Positions 48,770 to 60,212 of a DNA stretch of 64,000 bases are shown one piece after another; position 1 is the first letter of the stretch, and each line of letters starts with the position of its first letter. The notes under the pieces were generated by a model. That model ran no database searches. It was not told where the DNA came from and was given only the letters and a program-made list of their open reading frames with translations. The stretch lies in assembly GCA_947247005.1 (NCBI GenBank), contig OX365952.1:4982501-5046500 (forward strand), read 5' to 3'. The position numbers were made by a program, and so were the translations under genes. This DNA is from Spisula solida (lineage: Eukaryota; Mollusca; Bivalvia; Venerida; Mactridae).

Positions 48770-51065
48770 AGCAGACACTCAGCTGCTACATCCTAGTCCA
48801 TTTTGGAAACTCTACAGTGTAGAAAACTGACATCCTAGGCACTATAGGGGACCCACTAGTGTAGGGAACTGTCATCCTAGTCCCTAGGGAGACCCACCAG
48901 TGTAGGACACTGTCATCCTATGTACTATACGGGACTCAATAGTGTAGGGAACAGTTATCTTATGTAGTATGTGGGACTCGCCAGTGTAGGGAATTGTCAT
49001 CCTAGGCGCTATGGTAGACCCACTTGTGTTGGGAACAGTCATCCTAGGTATACCGGTAATTGGAGACTCTCCAATGTTGAACTCTTATCCTATGTACTAT
49101 GGGGGACTAATCGGTCTGATGAACTGTCATCCTAGGCCTTATGGAGAACTGATCAGTGTAGGGAACGGTTATCGTAGTTCTTATGGAAGACACACTAGGG
49201 TTGGAATATAAGAATTCATGATGAGCTTCTATGTAGGATAAGGATATCTCACCCGAGGTGTCGGATTTTAACCAGGGACGAGGCTTGCCGAGGATATCCT
49301 TATCCTACATTGACTGTCTCATTGGATAATTTTTCTGAGACGTGATTTAGAGCTATCTTACATTAGCAACAGGCCTATCTTACATTAGCAACAGGCCTAT
49401 CTTACATTAGCAATGTCAAGAGATAATGCCATCCTAGGTACTATGGGGGACTCACTTCTGTAGGGTACTGTCATACTAGATCCTATGGGGAATCATTATT
49501 GCTAGCATCGGTCAACCTACATGTATACAGGCCCAGTGTTGAAAATAGTCATCATAGACTTTATAGGGGGTCTCACCAGTGTTGGAAAGTCATTGTAGTT
49601 TCATTGGGGACTCATTATTGTTAGGAACAGTCATTATAGGACCTATGAAAATCACCACTGTTGGGAACAGCCATATGGAGACCCACCAGTGTTGGGAGCT
49701 CTGAGGGGCTCTCCAGTGTTGGGAGATGTCATCCTATTTAGCTCTAAGGAGCACTCACAAGTACCGTAGGGTACTGTCATTATACCGACAGGCCCTATGG
49801 GGACTCATTATGGCATCAGTCAACCTAGGCCCTATGTTGAAAATAGTCACCATAGACTTTATTGGTGGGCTCACCAGTGTTGGAAACAGTCATTGTAGTT
49901 TCATTGGGGACTCGCCAATGTTAGGAACAGTCATTATAGGACCTATGTAACTCACCAGTGTTGGCAACAGCCTGTTAAAGCCATATGGGGACCCACCAGT
50001 GTTGGAAGATATCATCCTAGGCTCTAAGGGGCTCTCCAGTGTTGGGAGATGTCATCCTAAGCCCTATGGTGGTCTCACAAGTATTGGGAGCAGTCATCCT
50101 ATGCCCTAAGGGGGACTCACAAGTGTTGGGAGCTATCATCCTAGGCCCTATGGGGACCAACCAGTGTAAGGAAATGTCATCCTAGGCCATATGGGAGACC
50201 TATCAGTGTTGGGAGCACTCATCTTACGCCCTAAGGGGACCAGTAATTCAAGGCCATATGTTGACTCACTAGTGTTGGGGACAATCAATGATGGCCTTAT
50301 AGGGGACTCATCATTGCTGGGAGAAATCATCCAATGCCCTCTGGGAATCACCAGTGTTTGAAGCAGTTGTGTTTTGCCCTATGTGGGACTCATCAGTGTT
50401 GGAAGCAGTCATCCAATGTCCTCTGGGGACTTATCAGTGTTGGAAGCAGTCATACCAGGTCCTCTAGGGGATTTAACTGTGTTGAAAGCAGTCATCCAAG
50501 GTTCTTTATGGGACTTATCTGTGTTGAAAGCAGTCATCCAAGGTCCTCTGGGGGACGTATCAGTGTTGGAAGCAGTCATTCTCTAAGGTCCTCTGGGGGA
50601 TTTATCACTGGTGGAAGCAATCATATTAGGGTCTATGAAGGACTTGTCAGTGTTGGCTACAGCCATCCTATGTCATATGAGGGACTCATCAGAGTTGGGA
50701 ACAATCATCCTAGCCTTATGGGAACTCGCATTCATATGTCCTATGGAGGACTTATTAGTGCATGGAGCAGTCACCCTATCATCATATGCCCTATGTGGTA
50801 CAGTCATCCTAGGTATATGTGGGACTGAAATCTGTTGGAAATTGTGATCCTACGAACTGAGGGAAACAGTCATCATAGGCCCTCGGGCACCTATCAGCGT
50901 TGGAGCTATTAATGTAGGCCCTATGTAAATACTATAGCATACAGACAATCCAAGACTCATCAGTGCAGGGCAACTCACATTTGTTGGGAACAGACCCTAC
51001 TATGGACTCGTCATTGCAGGTTCCATTGGGGACTCACCAGTGATGGGAACAGTAAAGTTAGCAGG
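48770..51065. repeat. Minisatellite A, ~41-42 bp unit, about 45 degraded copies
   Basis: Units of GTCATCCTAGGCCCTATGGG then GACTCACCAGTGTTGGGAAC-AG. Open frames in it (for example 50334-50828) come from the near-multiple-of-three period and are not genes. Confidence 0.9.
49231..49310. mobile_element. Small inverted-repeat element inside minisatellite A
   Basis: ATGTAGGATAAGGATATCTC and its complement GAGGATATCCTTATCCTACAT bound 80 bp. Followed by a 22-bp triplicate (CTATCTTACATTAGCAACAG) at about 49370-49435. Confidence 0.7.
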
Positions 51066-51109
51066 CAATATTTAAAAAGGACTCATTGGGTGTTAGAAAC
51101 TCTGTTTGA

Positions 51110-52860
51110 AGCAGCAAATCCAGGCCCTATTGTGTACTCACCATCACCCATTACAGCCATCACAGGCTCTATTCAAGGTACACACCATCACATAATTATT
51201 TCAGTCATCCCAGACCATATTGAGTACCCATCACCACAGATTTCAGCCATTCCATGCCCTATTGTGTACCCACCATTACAGATTTCAGCCATCCCAGGCC
51301 CTATTGAAGGTACACACCATCACAGATTTCAGCCATCCCAGACCATATTGTGTACCAACAATCACAGATTTCAGCCATCCCAGGCCCCATTGTGTACCCA
51401 TCATCACAGATTTCAGCCATCCCAGGCCCTATTGTGTACCAATCATCACTGATTTCAGCCATCCCAGGCCCTATTGTGTACCCATCATCACAGATTTCGG
51501 CTATCCCAGGCCCTATTGAGTACCAATCATCACGGATTTCAGACGTCCCAGGCCATATTGTGTTCTAACAATCACAGATTTCAGAATTCCCAGGCCCCAT
51601 AATAATGTCTACCCATCATTACAAAATTCAGCCATCCCAGGCCCTATTGTGTACTCTAACTATCACTGATTTCAGCCATCCCAGGCCCTATTGTGTACAC
51701 ACCATCACATACTGTAAATCACTTTTTATTCGCGTGAGCTTTATTTCACGGTTTTCGGTTTTGAACTTCATTCGCAAATTGATGAATTTGCGATCGAGGA
51801 ACACAAATATTAAATTCGCGAAAAAATCCACAAAAAGTTTACGACCCAAAACGTCATGTTCATGTGGTTAATATCTACTTTCGAAATTGCCCAGATATGT
51901 CTCATGTTACGGAAGTATATTTACGCGGAATGATGTATTAGCGATGAGTATGAATCGTGAAAATTAAAAAAAACTACCACAAATAATACCGGATTTACAG
52001 TATTTCAGTCATCCCAGGCCCTATTGTGTACCCATCATCACAGATTTCAGCCATCCCTGGCCATATTGAGTACCAATCATCACTGATTTCAGCCGTCCCA
52101 GTCCCAGTTGATTATTGATTTTGTATGTATACTAGGCCGTCCCAGGCCCTATTGAGTACCCATTATCACTGATTTCAGCCGTCCTAGGCCCTATTGAGTA
52201 CTAACAATCACTGATTTCAGCCATCCCAGGCCCTATTGAGTCCCATCATCACAGATTTCAGCCATCCCAGGCCCTATTGTGTACTAACAATCACTGATTT
52301 CAACCATCCCAGGCCCTATTGTGAACTAACAATCACAGATTCCAGCCATCCCAGGCCCCATTGTGTACCCACCATCACAGATTTCAGCCATCCTAGGCCC
52401 CATTGTGTACCCACCATCACAGATTTCAGCCATCTCAGGCCCTCTTGTGTACTAACAATCATAGATTTCAGCCATCTAAAGCCATATTGTGTACCAACCA
52501 TCACTGATTCCAGCCATCCCAAGCCTTATTGGGTACCCACCATCACTGATTTCAGCCATCCAAAGCCCTATTGAGTACCCACTGTTACAAATTTCAGCTG
52601 TCCTAGGCCCTAGTGAGTACCCACCATCACTAATTTCAGCCATCCCATGCCCTATTGTGTACTAACAATCACATATTTCAGCCATCCCAAGCCCTATTGG
52701 GTTCCCATCATCACTGATTTCAGCCATACCAGGCCCTACTGTGTACCCACATCACTTATTGAAGCCATACCAAGCCATATGGAATACTCACTCACACTTA
52801 GTGCAGCAATCCTTAGCCCTTTTTGGGTAATGACCACTACAAATTACGGCCATATAATGA
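51110..52860. repeat. Minisatellite B, 42 bp unit, about 32 copies
   Basis: Units of GCCATCCCAGGCCCTATTGT then GTACCCACCATCACAGATTTCA. The CATCC-AGGCCCTAT part is shared with minisatellite A. The 42-bp period keeps several frames open; not genes. Confidence 0.92.
51712..52000. mobile_element. TA-flanked CTGTAAATC-ended MITE inserted in minisatellite B
   Basis: CTGTAAATCAC...GGATTTACAG, with TA on each side (51710-51711 and 52001-52002). It splits one array unit at CATCACA|TTTCAG. The interior has TTCGCG/CGCGAA words. Confidence 0.8.
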
Positions 52861-52882
52861 GATGGTTGTAAAACATATTTAT

Positions 52883-54336
52883 ATACAGTAGAAACTTGTT
52901 GTGTTGACATCGGCTGTAACGAAACTTAAGTTAGGTTATGTCGACATACTAAGTTTCAAATCCCTGATTTGGGTTGCTCTATATTCTATCTTAAATATGA
53001 TGGTTTAGCTGACCTGCCTGTTTTCGTCGATACTATTGAAATTTAAAGGTTGTTACTTGACCGTGAAACTTAGTCTACTTCTGTTTCTAACCATTGTTTA
53101 AATGTATTCACAGTTTGCAGATGTAATTTAATGATGTTAAGTTGAAGTTAGTAAACAAATTGTAACCTATTTCAGCATATAAAATAAAAAAAAACCTGCT
53201 GAACTAGCGTGGTTCTGGGACAGTGATCAAAAATACCTTTTTGTATGCTGTTGCAATTTATTTTTCCGACATTTAAATGAATATACTTAAAATTGTAAAC
53301 AAAGATATGGAGTGTCAGCGTTGCTTTCAGATGTCTGGCATGTTGATTGAATCTTTTGTTTAAGAAATAAAAATCTGTTCGCGTATTTTGTCAGTGAATA
53401 AAACATGGGCAGGAGTTCCTGTGTTTTATTCACCGACAAAATACAAGAACAGAGTTTTTATTTCGATTCTAAATACTATAATATACCGCACTATTTAACT
53501 GCGCGCATTCCATTTTCACCTATTTGACATTTAACATAATTCCACGCTGAAATTGAGTGGCTTATTAGCTGGTACAATTACCTCCCTCGTTAATGAAAAC
53601 GACCTTCGTAATTTTCTAACGGAAATAACACATTTTAACCATTGAAACAATTTTAATAACACGAGTATAGGGTAGCTATTTAATGAAATGAAAAATATAA
53701 ATGAATTGATTATCAGAAATTTTTATGAAACTTAGTTTCAAGATTACATTGGAGTTTCTAAAAATAGATCATCATAGGTGTAACACTGGATACCCATGCA
53801 TCTTGCCTTGTCATCGCGTTTCGTTGAAGATTTACTATAAATTTTACGTTCATTCATTCATAAATATGTCACGTGATACGGGGCGTAAATAGTAACAGCC
53901 AATTTGATACTATGTTTTGTGGGGGTAATAATACATGGCCAAGTCTGCTCTATATTTAATGGATTAATCCGCAGATCGTGTTAGAATTACATTTAAAACA
54001 TTGTGTAAGCGAAACCGCTAAGGGCTAAAAGACATATTTGCGGTGCTGAAACCGTACTGTACTCAGTTCAAAACGAGGCTGTAAACTCGGCCCTCACTTG
54101 ATCAAATGTTTTGGTGATAACAGTAAGCGTGATAGGCTTGATCTTTCACCATCTCAATCGCATATATGTATTAGTTCATTTTCAAACTGATGTAACAACG
54201 GCACCGACAGAGAGGCTCGAGGACTTTGTTATCATGAATTTTGAAGGTATTGAAATCCTGTTGTGTCCACCTTCGGATATGTCGACATCTTTTTGACAGT
54301 CCCAAAAATGTTGACATAACAAGTGTTGACTGTATA
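52883..54336. mobile_element. ATACAGT...ACTGTAT-ended element, ~1.45 kb
   Basis: The left end ATACAGTAGAAACTTGTTGT and right end AACAAGTGTTGACTGTAT are inverted with mismatches, and TGTCGACAT-type words lie near both ends. It contains one copy of the ~620-bp duplication, probably nested. No coding frame. Confidence 0.55.
53368..53992 (+). repeat. ~620-bp duplication, copy 1
   Basis: Shares long stretches with 55015-55704, including TTCCACGCTGAAATTGAGTG and TCACGTGATACGGGGCGTAA. It lacks the palindrome present in copy 2. Confidence 0.85.
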
Positions 54337-54399
54337 TCACCCCCATGGCAGCCTCGTGCCTCTAGGTGACTATGTGCTGCCACTGTTTCTGTATGGCTT

Positions 54400-55010
54400 T
54401 AAATTGTCTGTGCATTATATTATTTAAAATAACTTGTCTTTTATGTTCAGGGTCATTTTAATCTTGACCTTAATGACCAGAGTAACCTCAGATTCAAAAG
54501 GGGCAATTGATGACCATCCTCTCTCATTTTACTGTTGCGCCTAAGTTATTGATCTTACAAGAACATAATAAAGTAACTTAAGTATAGAACTACATGGTAT
54601 TATGGAAATATGCAAAACTAAAGGATTTTTCCAGGCCATTATAAAGTTATAAAATTGCCCTCACATAAAAACTGACCCCCATGTGAGGGCCGATAACTGA
54701 TAATGGCCCGCAGAACAAAATAATGCCATGTAAAATGGCGCGCAATTGACGTCGCCATAATTTGATTTCAAGTTTAAGAATGAATGACAAGTTTCTAAAG
54801 CAAGAACAGACACAGATATAGAAACAAAATATATTCTATGTAGTTTGGGAAAGTAATGCCTTGAATGGGAGGTATTAATAAGACAATACACGGTGTGGCG
54901 GGCGGGGATTTGATAATCTGCCCTCCGTTCGCATAATCTAAATTGTCTTTGGTGATTATGCTTCCTGCGGGCTGATTATCTAGACCCCATCCTACACTGA
55001 GTCATGCATT
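54400..55010. other. Spacer with a short hairpin
   Basis: GCCCTCACAT and ATGTGAGGGC (54658-54691) form a 10-bp-arm hairpin. Nearby TGATAATCTGCCC/GGGCTGATTATC words suggest another decayed element (about 54690-54985). Confidence 0.4.
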
Positions 55011-55014
55011 ATCT

Positions 55015-55704
55015 TAAAATCTGTTCGCATATTTTGTCGGTGAATAAAACATGGGCAGTAGTTCGGATGCAGAAAAAATTAAATCACAAGTGCGTAGCAC
55101 GAGTGATTTAATTTTCCGCATCTGAACGAGTGCCTGTGTTTCATTCACCGACAAAATACAAGAACAGAGTTTTTATTTTGATTCTAAATACGATTATATC
55201 CCGCACTATTTAACTGCGCGCAATCCATTTTCTCCCATTTGACATTGAACATAATTCCACGCTGAAATTGAGTGGCTTATTAGCTGGTACAATTACCTCC
55301 CTTGTTAATGAAACGACCTTCATAATTTTCTGAAGGAAATAACACATTTTAAACATTGAAACAAATTTTAATAACACGAATAGGCCTATAGTGTATCTAT
55401 TTCATGAAATGAAAAATATAAATGAATTGATTATCAGAAGTTTTTATGAATCTTAATTTCGAGAGTATATTGGTGTTTCTAAAAATAGATGCGTCATAGC
55501 TGTAACACTGGATACTCGTGGAATTCGCGATCTGTTAAAGTTTTTACTATAAAGTTTACGTTCATTCATTCATAAATATGTCACGTGATACGGGGCGTAA
55601 ATAGTAACAGCCAATTTGATACCATGTTTTATTGCGGTAATAATACATGGCCAGGTCTGCTCTATGTATATATGGATTTATCCGCAGATCATGTTAGAAT
55701 TGCT
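55015..55704 (+). repeat. ~620-bp duplication, copy 2 with inserted palindrome
   Basis: Direct-orientation copy of 53368-53992. It carries an extra ~65-nt palindrome at 55062-55126 (arms TTCGGATGCAGAAA... and ...GCATCTGAA) related to 35136-35246. Confidence 0.85.
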
Positions 55705-55724
55705 GGTAATGGAGTTTCAAAGTA

Positions 55725-56620
55725 CTACCATGTGAACATTGTTATTGTTTTATTATGTTAATTTAATTTCCATAATGTATTTAATTTCATTATAATAATG
55801 GTATAATAATGTTTCCTAATGTTTGGTTTAAAATAAATATCATGATGTTTGTTAAAGGGAGATAATAACTACCAAACATGGTTAACCATGAATACAATAT
55901 TTTACCCAACCATGATCAGTTGGAATGTAAGCATGGTTCAACTATGGTTAACCATGCTTTTTACATGGTTATCCATGGTTTACCTCTTCAATCAAGGTGC
56001 CATTTCACAATGATAGATCAATTCAGGTAGCATTTTTGTATTGTTTGTTCAATGTGTGTTAAGTGGTTTAGAAGATGTGATTTAAACAGATTTTTACTCA
56101 GAAAAGCCTTAGTGTTAATCCTGTGTCTAAAATAATTATTCAACAAACCTGAATGCTTATTTGAAACAATTAAAGAATTTTTGTTTTAGAGGAAATTACT
56201 GAAGAATCATTTCAATTTATGGAAATTACCATGGATGGCTTTATGATTTAAAGGAAAACCTTATTTCTACCATGTGAACATTGTAATTGTTTTATTATGT
56301 CATTTTAATTTTATTAATATAATATTATTCAATTTTATTACAATAATGGTATAATTAGGTTTCACATTGTTTTGTTTAATATAAATATGATGTTTGTTAA
56401 CGACAGATAATAAATACCAAACCATGGTTAACCATGGTTGACAGTATGGTAAAATATTTTATTCACAGTCAACTATGGTAATCATGGTCACATGTGTAGA
56501 CAACCTTGTTCAACTGTGGTTGCCTACACATGTGCCTATGGTTGACAATGGTTAACTGTGGATACAATAATTTACCCAACCTGCAACCATGATCAGTTGA
56601 AATGTAAGCATAGTTCAAAC
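55725..56620. repeat. Paired copies of an ACCATGGTTAACCATGG-rich repeat
   Basis: 55725-55980 and 56265-56620 share ACCATGTGAACATTGTAATT, AATAATGGTATAAT and palindromic CCATGGTTAACCATGG words. The second copy has a hairpin with CACATGTGTAGACAAC and GTTGCCTACACATGTG arms (56489-56531). A related fragment lies near 59770-59870. Confidence 0.75.
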
Positions 56621-57530
56621 TTGGTTCAAACATAAATGAGTCAGCTTGACTATTTCCAAGATAGTAAATGGTAAATTTATATGTGTTAGGTCTCCTCTTA
56701 AAATAAAAAGAAAAGGCAAAGCCTTTTGGGGTTATTAACACCTTTTCCAAATCAAAGCATGCCACAGTAAAAATGTCAAGATTTTCTTTTGCAAAAACTT
56801 TATCTTTTTCTTTATTTTGGCGGGCTCTTTTACTGTTTCTTATATGACTTTAATATTTGTTATCCAACTTAATTCTTTCTTCCTCAGAGGCCAATTTGTA
56901 TGACATACAAAGATCACATTGATCTTTAATAGGTCTATGGAAACTAAAATTGAACTCTGTGTTAAAAACATTCTATATATATCATAATATGAATATTTCC
57001 CTGTTCTAAACCACGGCTATCACAATACTGTTAGTACAGTTTGTTCATAGCCTTGAGATTTAAGGAAGGGTCTTAGTATTGTCTGACACTGTCCTTCCTG
57101 CAGTAGTGTGAATCTACTGCAGGAAAGGACTTTATGCGGGTTCTAACAGTAGAGACACAGTAAGTTCTCAGAAACAACATTGCTCCTACTTCCTGAGGAC
57201 TTACCTCTACCATCTGGAGCTGCTACTCCAGGCAAATATACATTCTTGTGTACCACATCTACACTAGAATTGGATATCAAGAGTGTGTTGAGAAAGAAAC
57301 ATGTGCACACATGCTTTTAAGTATTTGAGTCTAAATGTGGAAGGAGGAAAGTGAAAGAATATTTATGATTGGAACTTGGACTGCCATTAGCTTTGAGATG
57401 TTTACTTGAGAAAATTTCAGCAAAAACTGACGCTGCCTATTCATACATCTAAATTCCAGTAAGAATGAAAAATCTTCTGTCTCTCATTATCTGGGAAGTT
57501 TTAGTACATTGAAAAACTATTTTAATAAGG
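56621..57530. other. AT-rich DNA around the candidate exon
   Basis: Holds a TTCCTGCAGTAG/CTACTGCAGGAA hairpin near 57092-57125 and the candidate exon 57205-57263. Confidence 0.4.
57205..57263 (-). CDS. Candidate short internal exon, unknown protein
   Basis: On the minus strand a CCAATTCTAG acceptor (57264-57265 on the plus strand) is followed by 59 nt encoding VDVVHKNVYLPGVAAPDGR and then a consensus GTAAGT donor (57204-57199). The frame also stays open upstream of the acceptor (LLISNSS). No partner exon was found. It lies inside the region bounded by the 46521/58332 inverted repeat. Acceptor, donor and residue composition are the only support. Confidence 0.25.
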
Positions 57531-58332
57531 ACAGAAAAATAATATTTATAAAAATAATGTCACTTAGACCATATTAACTGAGTTTAAAAATCTATGAAAT
57601 AATTGCGAAAACGGTCTAAGTGAAAAAATATTTTGTTTATTTGAGTGCTAAATACTTTACTTATACAATTGTTATCAATAAAACACTATTTTAGACAAGA
57701 AAAATAATATTTATAAAAATAATGTCACTTAGACCATATTAACTGAGTTTAAAAATCTATGAAATAATTGCGAAAACGGTCTAAGTGAAAAAATATTTTG
57801 TTTATTTGAGTGCTAAATACTTTACTTATACAATTGTTATCAATAAAACACTATTTTAGACAAGAAAAATAATATTTATAAAAATAATGTCACTTAGACC
57901 ATATAAACTGAGTTTAAAAATCTAAAATAATTGCGAAAACGGTCTAAGTGAAAAATATTTTGTTTACTTGATTACAAATGGTGCAAAAATACTTTAATTT
58001 GCTATTTATACAATTGTTATCAATAAAGCACTACTTTAGGACAGAAAAAATAATATTTTTTTACTTAGACCATATTAACTGAGTTTAAAAATCTATAAAA
58101 TAATTGCGAAAACGGTCCAAGTGCAGCACCGCACTTGGACCGTTTTCGCATTAAAAATATTTGTCATTTCACTTAGACCTTTTAAATATTTTTGCAATAT
58201 ATTCTAAATTTGATATTTTATGGAAACAATTTTTTTCACAGAATATGTGTATTAGTGTTTTGAATTGATTAATGCAAAAAAGTGACTTTGTGAAAAAATG
58301 TCACTTAGACCGTTTTCGCAATTACCCCTCGG
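57531..58332. repeat. Right array, ~165 bp unit, about four copies
   Basis: Units start AATATTTATAAAAATAATGT and carry CACTTAGACC and GCGAAAACGGTCTAAGTG. Starts at 57541, 57706, 57871 and about 58052. Confidence 0.9.
58106..58149. repeat. Perfect 19-bp-arm hairpin
   Basis: GCGAAAACGGTCCAAGTGC, loop AGCACC, then the exact complement. Made of two facing copies of the array word. Confidence 0.92.
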
Positions 58333-58668
58333 TATGCTCAGTATGTTAAAAGTGACTTAAATGATGGTTTTTTGGTCGGGGTATTTATTGTGTTCCTATA
58401 ATTTGTTTATCAAATCGTCATGGTTACAGTGGTTTCGTTCGTGTGCCACGTGAAAATCATGAAAATCTGGTACCTGAATATGGAGTATTAATTGCATTAA
58501 ATTGATATCTTTTTTCATGGAAAATTATACCAGGCATAAAACTACTGTCACGTTTATAGATTTATTCTCACAAAAAACTTAAATCATAATTTGTAAAAAA
58601 GTACCAACCTCCCAAATCGATGCCTATTTCATACAGTTAAGTGTACTTCAGAATCAAGCACACCAAGA

Positions 58669-59148
58669 CAGGGGCGTAGCTTAGTCGAAGTCATTGTGTC
58701 ATTGCTCCTCCGGAAATTTTTTAATTTCTATATCGTCGCAGGTGCATTCTTAGCCATTTTCAGACTAAAAAACAAGAGCAACTACGACTCTCAATTGTGA
58801 TAGGGTAAATATAATTCATCAAAATATCTAAATCATTAACATGAATGGAAATCACACAAGTATATAGTCTACAGTTTTGTCTAGATTCCATATAAACATA
58901 GATTTCCTTATTGTATGAGGGTCCGGGGACGTACATGCTCCCCCGAATTTTTTGAAATTATATTCTGTCGTATGTGTTCTCTGGGCTGTTTTCAGACTAA
59001 ATATCAATAACACACTAGGTGAGTTTGACACTACTATACCCCATACCCCCATTGATTTTTATTGCATTTTTGGCATTTTTATTTTTTCGACTTTCTGTGA
59101 AAAAGTGTAGGCCGCGGCCTATATGGCCTATAGGAAGTTACGCCCCTG
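58669..59148. mobile_element. hAT-like CAGGGGCGTA-ended element, 480 bp
   Basis: Inverted ends CAGGGGCGTAGCTTA and AAGTTACGCCCCTG fit known hAT-type termini. An 8-bp target duplication is not convincing. Two internal segments share TTTTCAGACTAAA. No transposase frame. Confidence 0.65.
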
Positions 59149-59403
59149 CAAGAACTTCCTCAATATGTACATGAATACATATAAAGAAGCTGAAGGTTGT
59201 GTTAGAATTATAATTAATTTTGTTCAGTGTAATACAATGAATATATGGCTGTAAGGGTTGACAGCTCATTATCACCTGTATACATAATTATGTAAACAGC
59301 TGTGACCTCGGTCTGGGGGTGATATTACTGTTTGTCAACCTCACACCAGGGTTGTTGGATTTATTTACCCTCGCCACCGGGATAACCCATATGGGCAAGC
59401 ATG

Positions 59404-59619
59404 TATAGTCCAGTCAGGATAAAAATCCAGTGACGCAGCGGTCGAGTCCACTATAACGGTGTAAAACCAATTATAAAGGCTTATACTGTACAAACAACTA
59501 TAATGTTAATACTAAACTAACATACTAAACTTCGTTCTACCTGTTTAGACAATGGTTGTGATTTTTTGCGTACACATAAACTGCAACGTCACTGTCACAA
59601 TATCATAACTGGACTATAG
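59404..59619 (+). mobile_element. Intact TATAGTCCAGT-ended MITE, ~215 bp
   Basis: Inverted ends TATAGTCCAGTCAGGATA and TATCATAACTGGACTATAG. Holds the uninterrupted site GCTTATACTGTACAAAC (59479-59495), the complement of the site broken at 42974/43859. Confidence 0.8.
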
Positions 59620-60210
59620 GTAGTCATGCATGTGTTATTTACATAGAACCTTGGAGCTTGTCAAGATTCACAGCAGCTATGTGGTAGCATAATATATGTA
59701 ATCTTTGGATCCGATTGTTAATTATAGCATTTACCAGTTTTAAAAGCTCCTTCACCCAGGTGAAAATGATGGTCATTTGACCATGAACTACCATGGTACA
59801 CCATGATGTACCATCTAAAACCGTGGTGCCATTTAACAAAACATGATTAACCATGGTCCACTATGGTTGCATGAGTCAAGGACTACAAAGTATCATGGTA
59901 GATCATGAACTACCAAGATAGACCATTGTATCCCATGGGGCAAAGGTTCTGAATTGAACAGTGTTTTTATTGGCTTCTAGAGTGTTTTCAAACAAAATGT
60001 TATTGCCAATCCTGAAAGCTTGTTCAGGAAAGGAACAGTTTATGAACTTGAAATCATGAATGCCTTTAAATTAATTTTTTTGTTTTTCATAAAACCAAGC
60101 ATAGTTGATAAACTATTCAAGGTACTGATTAACCTAATGAAAGTTGGTACATTGTGAAAACTTTCTATATGTTCAGCTGCATAAAGTAAGGGGGGGAATT
60201 AGGTTTGTTT
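59620..60210. other. Spacer with an ACCATGG-rich fragment
   Basis: 59770-59900 has ACTACCATGGTACACCATGA-type words. Otherwise nothing. Confidence 0.35.
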
Positions 60211-60212
60211 TT

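Larger units (their letters stand above)
46521..58332. mobile_element. Putative 11.8-kb inverted-repeat-bounded region
   Basis: The 37 bp starting CGAGGGGTAATTGCGAAAAC at 46522 recur as an exact complement ending at 58331. TA lies just outside each end (46519-46520 and 58333-58334). Next to each end is an array of related GCGAAAACGGTCTAAGTG words. The inner ends of these arrays lack the GGGG terminus, so neither array looks like a complete small element. The interior has no recognised transposase. It could also be two truncated elements facing opposite ways. Confidence 0.4.

Noticed and set aside
50334..52574. Several open frames of 70-164 codons
   Set aside because: All follow the 41-42 bp units of minisatellites A and B.
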